Origin: Oscillospiraceae bacterium
Lineage (GTDB): Bacteria; Bacillota; Clostridia; Oscillospirales; Oscillospiraceae
NCBI GenBank assembly: GCA_021768185.1
Contig: JAETNP010000007.1
Span: forward strand, 1 to 64,000
Length of the DNA: 64,000 bases
Direction of reading: 5' to 3'
Shown here: positions 43,491 through 51,830 of the stretch, in pieces
Numbering within the stretch: the stretch's first letter is position 1
How the letters are laid out: each line of letters opens with the position of its first letter
Made by a program: the position numbers and the translations under genes
The notes under the pieces: model-generated
What the model saw: only the letters and a program-made list of their open reading frames with translations
What the model was told of the DNA's origin: nothing
Databases searched by the model: none

Positions 43491-43873
43491 TTCCGCTCCC
43501 TCCTCGCCTTTTCCAGTACGGCGGACAGCTCCTCGATGTCCTCGTCGGTAAGCCCCCTCCCGTCCGCCAGGGTGTTGACCATCATCCCCACGCTGCCCCG
43601 GTACACCCGGCGCAGCAGGGACTCGGTCTCCTCCAGGGCTGCCTGCTCCCGGGGGACGGCGGGGGCGTACTGCCGGGCCCGTCCGCCCTCGGCGTATGTA
43701 ACGGCCCCCTTGGCCTCCAGGCGGCTCACCATGGTCACAATGGTGGATTTGCTCCAGCCGGTTTCGGGACCCAGCGCCCGCACCAGCTCCGTCAGGGTCT
43801 GGGGGCTCCTCTCCCACAGACGCTCCATGATCCGCCACTCCCCGGCGGACAGCGTGATAGCTCGGTTCATCAC
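43487..43873 (-). CDS. BlaI/MecI/CopY-family transcriptional repressor
   Basis: A 128-residue winged-helix repressor: ITLSAGEWRIMERLWERSPQTLTELVRALGPETGWSKSTIVTMVSRLEAKGAVTYAEGGRARQYAP, then the C-terminal dimerisation helices. It begins MM at 43873/43870. It is the partner of the M56 protease: signal-activated M56 would cleave it and free the operators at 43894-43940. Overlaps the M56 gene by 4 bp. Confidence 0.93.
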   Translation of the reverse strand: MMNRAITLSAGEWRIMERLWERSPQTLTELVRALGPETGWSKSTIVTMVSRLEAKGAVTYAEGGRARQYAPAVPREQAALEETESLLRRVYRGSVGMMVNTLADGRGLTDEDIEELSAVLEKARRERK

Positions 43874-43893
43874 CAGCGCTCCCTTCTGCTTGG

Positions 43894-43940
43894 TTTACAT
43901 TTGTCAAACATATCCTACCATATTAGTTTACATCTGTCAA
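43894..43940 (-). promoter_or_regulatory. Promoter with two BlaI-type operators
   Basis: Minus strand TTGACA (43935-43940), 17 bp, TAGGAT (43912-43917). Two matching dyads overlap and follow it: TTTACATCTGTCAA (43927-43940) and TTTACATTTGTCAAA (43894-43908), 33 bp apart. TACA/TGTA-like half-sites are the BlaI consensus, so the operon is very likely autorepressed. Confidence 0.75.
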
Positions 43941-44123
43941 CCTCTTTTTGCAAGCTATGACCGATTCTGTTGGCAATATGAAGAATACTCATATAAAAAT
44001 CTGAGAAATTTTCGTCTGCCGCCGTTCAAATTTGACGGGTTTGTATGAATTTCCCCCTGTATTGTGTGAAATGGCAATAAAGTGTCGGGTTTATCTGTGA
44101 ATAAATTGTGTATAGAATGACGG

Positions 44124-44152
44124 TTGACATTTAGGGGATTAGGTTTTATCAT
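44124..44152 (+). promoter_or_regulatory. Predicted promoter of the liv operon
   Basis: TTGACA (44124-44129), 17 bp, TATCAT (44147-44152). The rest of the 43941-44123 gap is AT-rich without a clear site. Confidence 0.7.
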
Positions 44153-44221
44153 GATGCTACTCTTTCCGGGAGAAACAGACAGCCGGAAGGGGTCGCATAT
44201 GAATAAAAGGAGTAAGGATCG

Positions 44222-45418
44222 ATGAAGAAGTTTCTTGCACTTGTACTGGCCCTTGTCATGACGCTGGCCCTGGCGGCCTGCGGCGGCGGCGACGGCCAGA
44301 AGGATGGGAGCGGCGCGGCCATCAAGATCGGCGGCGTAGGCCCCCTCACCGGCGGCGCGGCCATCTACGGCAACGCGGCCAAGGGCGGCGCTGAAATCGC
44401 CGCCGAGGAGATCAACGCCTTGGGCGGCCTCCAGATCGACCTGCGCTACGAGGACGACGCCCATGACCCCGAGAAGTCCGTCAACGCCTATAACAGCCTA
44501 AAGGACTGGGGGATGCAGGTGTTTCTGGGCTCCGTCACCTCCGGCCCGGGCGCTGCCACCGCCGCGGAGAGCAACGGCGACCACATGTTCTACCTGACAC
44601 CCTCCGCCTCCTCCACCGACGTCATCGGCGGCGTGGCCAACCCCCTGACCGGCTCTGTGGACATCCCCCGCCGGGACAATGTGTTTCAGATGTGCTTTGT
44701 GGACCCCGACCAGGGCGCTTATTCCGCCCAGTATATCAGCGACAACAGCCTGGGCTCCAAAATCGCTGTGATCTATAAGAACGACGACATCTATTCCACC
44801 GGCATTTACAACAGCTTTGCCGCCAAGGCCGCCGAGTTGGGACTGAACATCGTGTCCACCACCACCTTTACCACGGACAGCCAGACCGACTTCTCCGTGC
44901 AGATCAGCGACGCGAAGAACAACGGCGCGGATCTGGTCTATCTGCCCACCTACTATGAGGCCAACGCGCTGATCCTGACCCAGGCCAACGCCTCCGGCTA
45001 CACGCCCAAGTACTTCGGCGTGGACGGAATGGACGGCATCCTGTCCGTGACGGGCTTTGATACCTCCCTGGCCGAGGGTGTCATGCTGCTGACTCCCTTC
45101 TCTGCCGACGCGGAGGACCAGCGTACCAAGTCCTTTGTCAGCAAGTATGTGGAGAAGTACGGCGACACGCCCAACCAGTTCGCCGCCGACGCCTATGACT
45201 GTGTGTACGCCATCTATGAGGCTTTGAAGGATGAGGATGTTTCCTCCGCCACCAGCGCCAGCGACATGTGCGATTTGCTGATGGGCAAGTTCACTTCCGG
45301 TAGCTTTACCTTTACCGGTCTGACCGGCGAGAACATGACCTGGGACGCTTCCGGCGCCGTGTCCAAGTATCCCAAGGGCATGTACATCCAGAACGGCGCT
45401 TACGTCGGTATGGACTGA
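44222..45418 (+). CDS. livJ: Branched-chain amino-acid-type ABC transporter substrate-binding lipoprotein
   Basis: A 398-residue periplasmic-binding fold lipoprotein (Peripla_BP_6). Signal peptide MKKFLALVLALVMTLALAAC with the lipidated Cys at residue 20. Binding-fold marks: IKIGGVGPLTGGAAIYGNAAKGGAEIAAEEINALGG, the YEDDAHDPEKSVNAYNSL hinge and FLGSVTSGPGAATAAES. The ligand is probably leucine/isoleucine/valine, but the family also binds other amino acids and amides. First gene of a complete five-gene importer. Confidence 0.93.
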   Translation: MKKFLALVLALVMTLALAACGGGDGQKDGSGAAIKIGGVGPLTGGAAIYGNAAKGGAEIAAEEINALGGLQIDLRYEDDAHDPEKSVNAYNSLKDWGMQVFLGSVTSGPGAATAAESNGDHMFYLTPSASSTDVIGGVANPLTGSVDIPRRDNVFQMCFVDPDQGAYSAQYISDNSLGSKIAVIYKNDDIYSTGIYNSFAAKAAELGLNIVSTTTFTTDSQTDFSVQISDAKNNGADLVYLPTYYEANALILTQANASGYTPKYFGVDGMDGILSVTGFDTSLAEGVMLLTPFSADAEDQRTKSFVSKYVEKYGDTPNQFAADAYDCVYAIYEALKDEDVSSATSASDMCDLLMGKFTSGSFTFTGLTGENMTWDASGAVSKYPKGMYIQNGAYVGMD

Positions 45419-45438
45419 TCACACGATTCAAATTGTTT

Positions 45439-45468
45439 GAGAGGACTGCCGGGTCCGGCAGTCCTCTC
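45439..45468 (+). terminator. Perfect 14-bp hairpin after livJ
   Basis: GAGAGGACTGCCGG pairs with CCGGCAGTCCTCTC around GT. No T-run; probably an mRNA stabiliser that raises binding-protein levels. Confidence 0.6.
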
Positions 45469-45584
45469 CCTTCACATTTCTCCGGACGGCCTTCCATCCC
45501 TGTCGGGCTTGTCGGAAAGGCGGAGGAAGCTTCTCCGCTTTTCCGATGGGCCCGAACGCCAGACAGAAAACGAGGTGTATTGAT

Positions 45585-46469
45585 TTGCTGATTTTTCTCA
45601 ACCATCTCATCAACGGCATCAGCCTGGGCAGCGTGTACGCCATCATCGCCCTGGGCTATACCATGGTCTACGGCATCGCCAAGATGCTGAACTTCGCCCA
45701 CGGCGACGTTATCATGGTGGGAGCGTACATCTGCTTCTTCTCCGTGTCCTCCTTCCAGCTGCCGCCGGCGGTGGGCGTGCTGCTGGCGGTCATTGCCTGC
45801 ACCGCCCTGGGCATCGTCATCGAGCGCCTGGCCTACAAGCCCCTGCGGCAGGCCACGTCCCTGGCGGTGCTGATCACCGCTATCGGCGTGAGCTACTTCC
45901 TGCAAAACGGCGCCCAGCTCCTGTGGACATCCAACATCAAGATGTTCCCCTCTTTCTTCTCCAGCGAGCCCATCGCCCTGTTCGGCGGGGAGCTGAAGAT
46001 CACCATCGCCGCCATCGTCACGGTGCTGGCCTGTGTGGTCATCATGCTTGGCCTGACCTGGTTCACCGGTCAGACCAAAATGGGGAAGGCCATGCGGGCC
46101 TGCTCCGAGGACAAGGGGGCGGCCCAGCTCATGGGCATCAACGTCAACGCCACCATCTCCATGACCTTCGCCATCGGCTCCGCCCTGGCGGCCATCGCGG
46201 GGGTGCTGTTCTGCTCCGTTTATCCCACTCTGACCCCCACCACCGGCTCTATGCCGGGCATCAAGGCATTTACCGCCGCCGTGTTCGGCGGCATCGGCTC
46301 CATTCCCGGGGCTCTGCTGGGCGGGGTGCTGCTGGGGATCATCGAGATCTTCGCCGGCGCCTACATCTCCACCCAGATGTCCAACGCCATTGTATTTGCG
46401 GTGCTGATCGTGGTGCTGCTGGTGAGACCCACCGGCCTGCTGGGCAAGCAGATCCGGGAGAAAGTGTAA
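45585..46469 (+). CDS. livH: Branched-chain amino-acid ABC transporter permease LivH
   Basis: A 294-residue permease with eight membrane helices: FLNHLINGISLGSVYAIIALGYTMVYGIAKMLNFAHGDVIMVGAY is the LivH signature, followed by the SALAAIAGVL and GSIPGALLGGVLLGIIEIF segments. I chose TTG 45585 (MLIFLNHLINGIS) because GAGGTG stands 6 bp upstream and the family starts there; the longer ATG at 45546 gives an unlikely charged leader. Confidence 0.92.
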   Translation: MLIFLNHLINGISLGSVYAIIALGYTMVYGIAKMLNFAHGDVIMVGAYICFFSVSSFQLPPAVGVLLAVIACTALGIVIERLAYKPLRQATSLAVLITAIGVSYFLQNGAQLLWTSNIKMFPSFFSSEPIALFGGELKITIAAIVTVLACVVIMLGLTWFTGQTKMGKAMRACSEDKGAAQLMGINVNATISMTFAIGSALAAIAGVLFCSVYPTLTPTTGSMPGIKAFTAAVFGGIGSIPGALLGGVLLGIIEIFAGAYISTQMSNAIVFAVLIVVLLVRPTGLLGKQIREKV

Positions 46470-46478
46470 GGTGGAGCC

Positions 46479-47534
46479 ATGAAAAGGATTCGACTGAGCA
46501 AAACCAACCGGATCAACTTTGCCACCTACGGCGGGGTGATCCTGGCATATGCCGTTCTCCAGTTCCTGAACGGAGGGGGAATGCTGTCCTCTACCATCCG
46601 GGGTCAGCTGGTGCCCATCTGCGCCTACGTCACCATGGCGCTGAGCCTGAACCTGACGGTGGGCGTGCTGGGCGAGCTGAGCCTGGGCCATGCGGGCTTC
46701 ATGAGCGTGGGCGCCTTTGCCGGGGCGGTGGCCGCAGCGGCGCTGCCCATTACCTCCGACCCCCTGCGCCTGGCGGCGTCGATGGTCATCGCCGCCCTGG
46801 CCGCCGCCATCACGGGTACCCTGGTAGGCATCCCGGTGCTGCGGCTCAACGGGGACTATCTGGCCATCGTTACCCTGGCCTTCGGCCAGATCATCAAGTC
46901 CATTGTGGAGAACCTGTATATCGGCATAGATGACCGGGGGCTCCACGCCAGCTTCCTGGAGAACCGGATCATCTTCCGGGACGGCGGCCGGATGATCCTC
47001 AACGGCGCCATGGGCGTCAACGGCATCGCCAAGATCTCCTCCTTTACCGCCGGGTTTGTCCTGGTGATGCTGGTGCTGGTGGTGATCTTCAATCTGGTGG
47101 ACAGCCGGGCGGGCCGGGCCATCATGGCCCTGCGGGACAACCGCATCGCCGCCGAGAGCGTGGGCATCCCCGTTACCAAGTACAAGCTGATGGCCTTCGT
47201 CATCTCTGCCGCCATGGCGGGGGCGGCGGGTGCGCTGTTCGCCCTGGGGCAGAACACCATCACCGCCAACAAGTTCGACTTCAACACCTCCATCCTGATC
47301 CTGGTCTTCGTGGTCCTGGGCGGGCAGGGGAATATGTGGGGCTCCATCCTGGCGGCCACCTTCCTGACGGTCCTGCCGGAGACCAAGGCCATGCGCGGCC
47401 TCGCGGACTACCGGATGCTGGTGTACGCGGTGGTGCTGATCCTCGTCATGCTGGCTACCAATAACCCCACGATTCAGGACTTCATCAACACCAAGTTCCG
47501 GAAGAAGAAAAAGAAGGGAGGCGCCGTCAAATGA
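46479..47534 (+). CDS. livM: Branched-chain amino-acid ABC transporter permease LivM
   Basis: A 351-residue permease partner of LivH with about eight to ten helices. Family segments: ALSLNLTVGVLGELSLGHAGFMSVGAFAG, GDYLAIVTLAFGQIIKSIVENL, and the EAA loop GRAIMALRDNRIAAESVGIPVTKYKLMAFVISAAMAGAAGAL. It ends in a Lys-rich tail (FRKKKKKGGAVK). The stop overlaps the livG start by 4 bp. Confidence 0.95.
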   Translation: MKRIRLSKTNRINFATYGGVILAYAVLQFLNGGGMLSSTIRGQLVPICAYVTMALSLNLTVGVLGELSLGHAGFMSVGAFAGAVAAAALPITSDPLRLAASMVIAALAAAITGTLVGIPVLRLNGDYLAIVTLAFGQIIKSIVENLYIGIDDRGLHASFLENRIIFRDGGRMILNGAMGVNGIAKISSFTAGFVLVMLVLVVIFNLVDSRAGRAIMALRDNRIAAESVGIPVTKYKLMAFVISAAMAGAAGALFALGQNTITANKFDFNTSILILVFVVLGGQGNMWGSILAATFLTVLPETKAMRGLADYRMLVYAVVLILVMLATNNPTIQDFINTKFRKKKKKGGAVK

Positions 47535-48391
47535 GCGAACAGCAGAAAAACAGCTATCCCAAGCCCAAGCTGGTGCCGGTTCCCAGCACCAACATCATCC
47601 CCGAGCGGGACGTTGACAAGCGCCCCATTCTGGAGTGCCGCCATCTGGGCATCGACTTCGGCGGCCTCACGGCGGTGGACGACTTCAACATGGCCATCGG
47701 CCGCACGGAGATCGCGGGACTCATTGGCCCCAACGGCGCGGGGAAGACCACGGTGTTCAACCTGCTGACCAAGGTCTACCAGCCCACCCGGGGCACCGTT
47801 ATGATCGACGGACGGGACACGGCGGGGAAGACCACCATCCAGGTCAGCCACATGGGCGTGGCCCGCACCTTCCAGAATATCCGCCTGTTCGGCAACCTGA
47901 CGGTGGAGGATAACGTGAAGGTGGGGCTTCATGAGTATACGAAGTACAGCGCCCTGTCCGGCATCCTCCGCCTGCCCTCCTACTGGAAGAAGGAGCGGGA
48001 GGCCCACGAGAAGGCTCTGGAGCTGCTCTCCATCTTCGATATGCAGGACATGGCGAACTATCAGGCCGGCTCTCTGCCCTACGGAGCCCAGCGGCGTCTG
48101 GAGATCGTCCGGGCTCTGGCCACCCAGCCCAGCCTGCTGCTGCTGGACGAGCCGGCGGCGGGCATGAACCCCTCGGAGACAGCGGAGCTGATGAACAACA
48201 TCCGGAAGATCCGGGACACCTTCCAGATCGCCATCATGCTCATCGAGCACGATATGAATCTGGTCATGGGGGTCTGCGAGGGCATCTGCGTGCTGAACTT
48301 CGGGCGCATCATCGCCAAAGGCACCCCCGACGACATCCAGGCCAACCCGGCGGTCATCGAGGCGTATCTCGGCAAGCAGAAGGAGGCGTAA
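47531..48391 (+). CDS. livG: Branched-chain amino-acid ABC transporter ATPase LivG
   Basis: A 286-residue ATPase. An extended N terminus (~30 residues) precedes the ABC core: Walker A GPNGAGKTTVFNLLT, the LivG-specific HMGVARTFQNIRLFGNLTVEDNV, signature SLPYGAQRRLEIVRAL, Walker B LLLLDEPAAGMNPSE, switch His IEHDMNLVMG. Ends with the LivG tail EAYLGK. Confidence 0.96.
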   Translation: MSEQQKNSYPKPKLVPVPSTNIIPERDVDKRPILECRHLGIDFGGLTAVDDFNMAIGRTEIAGLIGPNGAGKTTVFNLLTKVYQPTRGTVMIDGRDTAGKTTIQVSHMGVARTFQNIRLFGNLTVEDNVKVGLHEYTKYSALSGILRLPSYWKKEREAHEKALELLSIFDMQDMANYQAGSLPYGAQRRLEIVRALATQPSLLLLDEPAAGMNPSETAELMNNIRKIRDTFQIAIMLIEHDMNLVMGVCEGICVLNFGRIIAKGTPDDIQANPAVIEAYLGKQKEA

Positions 48392-48394
48392 ACC

Positions 48395-49102
48395 ATGGCA
48401 ATGCTGAAAGTTGACGACATCCATGTGTACTACGGCAGCATCCACGCCGTGAAGGGCGTCTCCTTCGAGGTCAACGAGGGGGAGATCGTCACCCTCATCG
48501 GGGCCAACGGCGCGGGGAAGTCCACGGTGCTGAACACCGTCTCCGGCCTGCTCCACCCCCGGACGGGGTCGGTGCAGTTCATGGACCAGGATCTGAAGGG
48601 CGTCGCGCCCCACAAGGTGGTGGAGCGGGGATTGGCCCAGGTGCCGGAGGGACGGCGGATCTTCCTCCAGATGACCGTGGAGGAAAACCTGGAGATGGGG
48701 GCCTACACCCAGCCCGGCTCCGCCGTTGCCCCGGGCACCGCGGACGTATATAAGCGCTTTCCCCGGCTGGAGGAGCGGCGCAGGCAGGTGGCCGGGACCC
48801 TATCCGGCGGCGAGCAGCAGATGCTGGCCATGGGCCGGGCGCTGATGAGCAGCCCCAAGCTGCTGATGCTGGATGAGCCCTCCATGGGCCTTGCCCCCAT
48901 TCTGGTGGAGCAGATCTTTGACATCATCAAGGAGCTCCACGCAGCGGGGACGACCATCCTGCTGGTGGAGCAGAACGCCCAGGCGGCGCTGAGCGTGGCG
49001 GACCGGGCCTACGTACTGGAAACGGGAAGGATCTCCCTCAGCGGCACAGGGGCGGAGCTGATGGCCAGCGACAAGGTGCAAAAGGCCTACCTCGGCGGAT
49101 AG
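48395..49102 (+). CDS. livF: Branched-chain amino-acid ABC transporter ATPase LivF
   Basis: A 235-residue ATPase: MLKVDDIHVYYGSIHAVKGVSFEV start, Walker A GANGAGKSTVLNTVSG, Q-loop QVPEGRRIFLQMTVEENLEMG, signature LSGGEQQMLAMGRAL, Walker B LLMLDEPSMGLAP, and the LivF-typical VEQNAQAALSVADRAYVLETGRI. Starts MAM at 48395 (or the second ATG) after GGAGGCG. A terminator follows. Confidence 0.96.
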   Translation: MAMLKVDDIHVYYGSIHAVKGVSFEVNEGEIVTLIGANGAGKSTVLNTVSGLLHPRTGSVQFMDQDLKGVAPHKVVERGLAQVPEGRRIFLQMTVEENLEMGAYTQPGSAVAPGTADVYKRFPRLEERRRQVAGTLSGGEQQMLAMGRALMSSPKLLMLDEPSMGLAPILVEQIFDIIKELHAAGTTILLVEQNAQAALSVADRAYVLETGRISLSGTGAELMASDKVQKAYLGG

Positions 49103-49110
49103 AAAAGAAA

Positions 49111-49153
49111 AACGATCCGGAGTCCGGTTATTCCGGACTCCGGGTCGTTTTTG
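49111..49153 (+). terminator. Terminator of the liv operon
   Basis: AACGA.CCGGAGTCCGG and CCGGACTCCGG.TCGTTTTTG form a long stem with a T-run. Confidence 0.92.
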
Positions 49154-49212
49154 CCTTAACGGGGCCGCATTGGGATTCTGCGGGAGAATTGCCGGAAAAT
49201 TCCGGAATGCTC

Positions 49213-49241
49213 TTGCAAACAGGCAGAAAATACTCTATACT
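49213..49241 (+). promoter_or_regulatory. Predicted promoter of the transketolase operon
   Basis: TTGCAA (49213-49218), 17 bp, TATACT (49236-49241). Confidence 0.65.
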
Positions 49242-49308
49242 GGATGACAAGGACACCCACAGAGGAGGGGCTGCCGCCCCTCCATTCGACATGTAAGGAG
49301 GAGCGTTC

Positions 49309-50157
49309 ATGACGCCAGAAGAAAAAAGAGCCCTGCAGCTGACCGCCGTCAGCGTTCGGGAGGGCATCCTGACCAGTACCCACGGCGCAAAGGCCGGCCA
49401 TCCCGGCGGCAGCCTGTCCGCCGCCGACGTCTTTACCTATCTCTATTTCAAGGAGCTGCGCATCGACCCGAAGAATCCCCGCTGGGAGGACCGGGACCGG
49501 TTCGTGCTCTCCAAGGGCCACACTGCCCCGGGCCTTTATGCTGTCCTGGCGCTGCGGGGCTATTTCCCGGTGGAGGAGCTGCCCCGCCTGCGGCACATCG
49601 ACTCCTTCCTCCAGGGACACCCCAACATGAACACCGTCCCCGGCGTGGACATGTCCACCGGCTCTCTGGGACAGGGACTCTCCGCCGCCGCCGGAATGGC
49701 CAAGGGGGCCAAGTACCTGGGGAAGGACGTCAACGCCTACGCCCTGCTGGGAGACGGCGAACTGGCCGAGGGCCAGATCTGGGAGGCGACGATGTTCGCT
49801 GCCCACTACAAGCTGGACAACCTGTGCATCATCGCCGACATCAACGGCCTGCAGATCGACGGACGGACAAAGGACGTAATGAACACTGAGCCGGTGGATG
49901 CCAAGTTCGCCGCCTTTGGCTGCGACGTGGTGAAGGTGGACGGCCATGACTTCGACCAGCTGGAGGCCGCCTTCGCGAGATTCCACGAAAATCACGGCAG
50001 CGGCAGGCCTACCTGCATCCTCATGAAGACCACCAAGGGCAAGGGCGTATCCTATATGGAGGACAACGCCGGGTGGCACGGGAAAGCGCCCAACGATGAA
50101 GAGTACGCCAAGGGCATGGCCGAGCTGGCGGAAGCCCGGAAGGCATTGGAGGTGTGA
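49309..50157 (+). CDS. Transketolase, N-terminal subunit
   Basis: A 282-residue subunit carrying the thiamine-diphosphate binding half. Seen: KAGHPGGSLSAADVFTYLYF, DRFVLSKGHTAPGLYAVLALRGYF, MSTGSLGQGLSAAAGMA and the ThDP/Mg motif LLGDGELAEGQIWEATMFAAHYKLDNLCIIADIN. Works in the pentose phosphate pathway, moving two-carbon units between sugars. Starts after AAGGAGG. The stop lies 2 bp before the C-terminal subunit's ATG. Confidence 0.95.
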   Translation: MTPEEKRALQLTAVSVREGILTSTHGAKAGHPGGSLSAADVFTYLYFKELRIDPKNPRWEDRDRFVLSKGHTAPGLYAVLALRGYFPVEELPRLRHIDSFLQGHPNMNTVPGVDMSTGSLGQGLSAAAGMAKGAKYLGKDVNAYALLGDGELAEGQIWEATMFAAHYKLDNLCIIADINGLQIDGRTKDVMNTEPVDAKFAAFGCDVVKVDGHDFDQLEAAFARFHENHGSGRPTCILMKTTKGKGVSYMEDNAGWHGKAPNDEEYAKGMAELAEARKALEV

Positions 50158-50159
50158 TC

Positions 50160-51101
50160 ATGGCTGATGTGAAAAAAGTCGCCACCCGCGACAGCTACGG
50201 CAACGCGCTGAAAGAACTGGGGGCCGTGGCAGAGAACCTGGTGGTCCTGGACGCCGACCTGGCGGGCGCCACCAAGACCGCGATCTTCCAGAAAGCATTC
50301 CCGGACCGGCACTTTGACTGCGGCATCGCCGAGGCCAACATGATCGACGTGGCGGCGGGCCTCAGCACCATGGGACTGGTGCCCTTTGCGGCCACCTTCG
50401 CCATGTTTGCTGCCGGGCGTGCCTACGAGCAGGTCCGGAATACCATCGGCTATCCCCACCTGAATGTGAAGATCGGGGCCACCCACGGCGGCATCTCCGT
50501 GGGCGAGGACGGGGCCAGCCACCAGTGCTGTGAGGACTTCGCTCTCATGCGCACCATCCCCGGCATGACCGTCATGTGTCCCTCCGACGACGTGGAGGCC
50601 CGGCAGATGGTGAAGGCCGCCTATGAAATGAACGGCCCGGTGTATATGCGCTTTGGCCGCGCCGCCACGCCGGTGTTCCACGGGGAAGATTTCAAGTTCG
50701 AGATCGGCAAGGGCGAGGTGCTCCGGGACGGCACGGACGCGGCCATCATTGCCACAGGCATCATGGTCCCCGAGGCCATTGAGGCCGGGAAGCTCCTGGC
50801 GGAGGAGGGTATCAACGCCCGAGTCATCAACATGGCCACCATCAAGCCCCTGGATGAGGAGCTGGTGCTGCAGGCCGCCCGGGAGTGCGGGAAGCTGGTC
50901 ACCGTGGAGGAGCACAGCATCATCGGCGGACTGGGCGAGGCGGTGTGCTCCCTGGTCAGCGAGCGCTGCCCGGTGCCGGTGAAGCGCATTGGCGTCAACG
51001 ACGAATTCGGCCATTCCGGCCCTGCCGCCGCGCTGCTGGAGCAGTTCGGCCTGTGCGCGGACAATATCGTCAAACAGGTCAGAGCGCTGCTGGGAAAATA
51101 A
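50160..51101 (+). CDS. Transketolase, C-terminal subunit
   Basis: A 313-residue subunit with the pyrimidine-binding and C-terminal domains. Catalytic Glu region DCGIAEANMIDVAAGLSTMGLVPFAATFAMF, then KIGATHGGISVGEDGASHQCCEDFALMR, and the C-terminal VEEHSIIGGLGEAV. ATG 50160 is preferred over GTG 50154 because GGAGG stands upstream. Forms one enzyme with the previous gene. Confidence 0.95.
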   Translation: MADVKKVATRDSYGNALKELGAVAENLVVLDADLAGATKTAIFQKAFPDRHFDCGIAEANMIDVAAGLSTMGLVPFAATFAMFAAGRAYEQVRNTIGYPHLNVKIGATHGGISVGEDGASHQCCEDFALMRTIPGMTVMCPSDDVEARQMVKAAYEMNGPVYMRFGRAATPVFHGEDFKFEIGKGEVLRDGTDAAIIATGIMVPEAIEAGKLLAEEGINARVINMATIKPLDEELVLQAARECGKLVTVEEHSIIGGLGEAVCSLVSERCPVPVKRIGVNDEFGHSGPAAALLEQFGLCADNIVKQVRALLGK

Positions 51102-51111
51102 AACAAGCAAA

Positions 51112-51139
51112 AGGGCCGGTCTCAAAAGGGACCGGCCCT
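51112..51139 (+). terminator. Hairpin after the transketolase operon
   Basis: AGGGCCGGT and ACCGGCCCT with a short inner stem; not followed by T, so it may only partly terminate. The following small gene starts 27 bp later. Confidence 0.5.
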
Positions 51140-51165
51140 ATGTATGCAATGAGGAGGACAAGTAT

Positions 51166-51357
51166 ATGACCGAGCTGGAAAAATATCAGGCCTTCCACCA
51201 GCGGATGCGCCAACGGAAGGCCGAGATCCCCGCCGAGCTGGAGACCCTGCGTCAGGCAGGAAAAGGAAAGACGGTACAGTTCAAAGAATTGATGGCGGAG
51301 AAGCTGACGGTGGAGGCGATCCTGCTCCAGTTGAAATATGCGGGACTGGAGGAGTAA
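51166..51357 (+). CDS. Small helical protein of unknown function
   Basis: A 63-residue charged, helical protein: it begins MTELEKYQAFHQRMRQRKAE and ends ILLQLKYAGLEE. ATG 51166 follows GAGGAGGACAAGT, a good ribosome site. I do not recognise a family. It could be read through from the transketolase operon. The longer frame upstream is the shadow of transketolase. Confidence 0.6.
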   Translation: MTELEKYQAFHQRMRQRKAEIPAELETLRQAGKGKTVQFKELMAEKLTVEAILLQLKYAGLEE

Positions 51358-51403
51358 TTGCTGTGTAAAAAGGCCGCGCAACCGATAGTTGACAGATAAT
51401 TGG

Positions 51404-51432
51404 TGGACGCAACCGGTGGTTTCTGCTATACT
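51404..51432 (+). promoter_or_regulatory. Predicted promoter of the membrane-anchored XRE gene
   Basis: Extended -10 TGCTATACT (ending 51432) with a weak -35 TGGACG (51404-51409) at 17 bp. Confidence 0.55.
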
Positions 51433-51457
51433 GGGTCCCAAGAAAGAAGGTGATAAA

Positions 51458-51808
51458 ATGTCTTTTGGCTTTGGGATCGGTTGGCTTATTCTAATGATTC
51501 GGTTGGCCGTTTTCGCCTTGGGGATTTGCCTGGTAGTCCTGCTGATCCGCGCACTGCTGAAATACATCCACTCTGACAATGTGCGAAAGGAGGACGAGGC
51601 GGTCACGCGCACGCTGGGGGAGACCCTGCTGGCCCACCGGACCCGGTGTCAGATGACCCAGGAGTTCGTAGCGGGGTCCCTCGGCGTCAGCCGCCAGGCG
51701 GTAAGCAAGTGGGAGAAGGGCCTCTCTTCCCCCAGCACGGCCAACCTGCTGGCCCTGGCGAAGCTGTACGGCGTCTCCGTGGAGGAGCTGCTGCGGAACG
51801 TGACCTGA
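51458..51808 (+). CDS. Membrane-anchored XRE-type regulator
   Basis: A 116-residue protein with one N-terminal membrane helix (about residues 4-32, GWLILMIRLAVFALGICLVVLLIRALL) and a C-terminal helix-turn-helix (LLAHRTRCQMTQEFVAGSLGVSRQAVSKWEKGLSSPSTANLLALAKLYGVSVEELL). The DNA-binding part would face the cytoplasm. ATG 51458 follows AGAAGGTG. It ends 22 bp before the convergent ABC exporter genes. Related XRE proteins usually carry the helix at the C terminus, so this order is less common. Confidence 0.83.
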   Translation: MSFGFGIGWLILMIRLAVFALGICLVVLLIRALLKYIHSDNVRKEDEAVTRTLGETLLAHRTRCQMTQEFVAGSLGVSRQAVSKWEKGLSSPSTANLLALAKLYGVSVEELLRNVT

Positions 51809-51830
51809 CCATCCGGAGGAGCCGTATTTC

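Noticed and set aside
43491..43907. N-terminal extension giving a 1253-residue M56 protein
   Set aside because: The extra 139 residues are an off-frame reading of blaI; the ATG at 43490 has a ribosome site and a hydrophobic start that fits the family.
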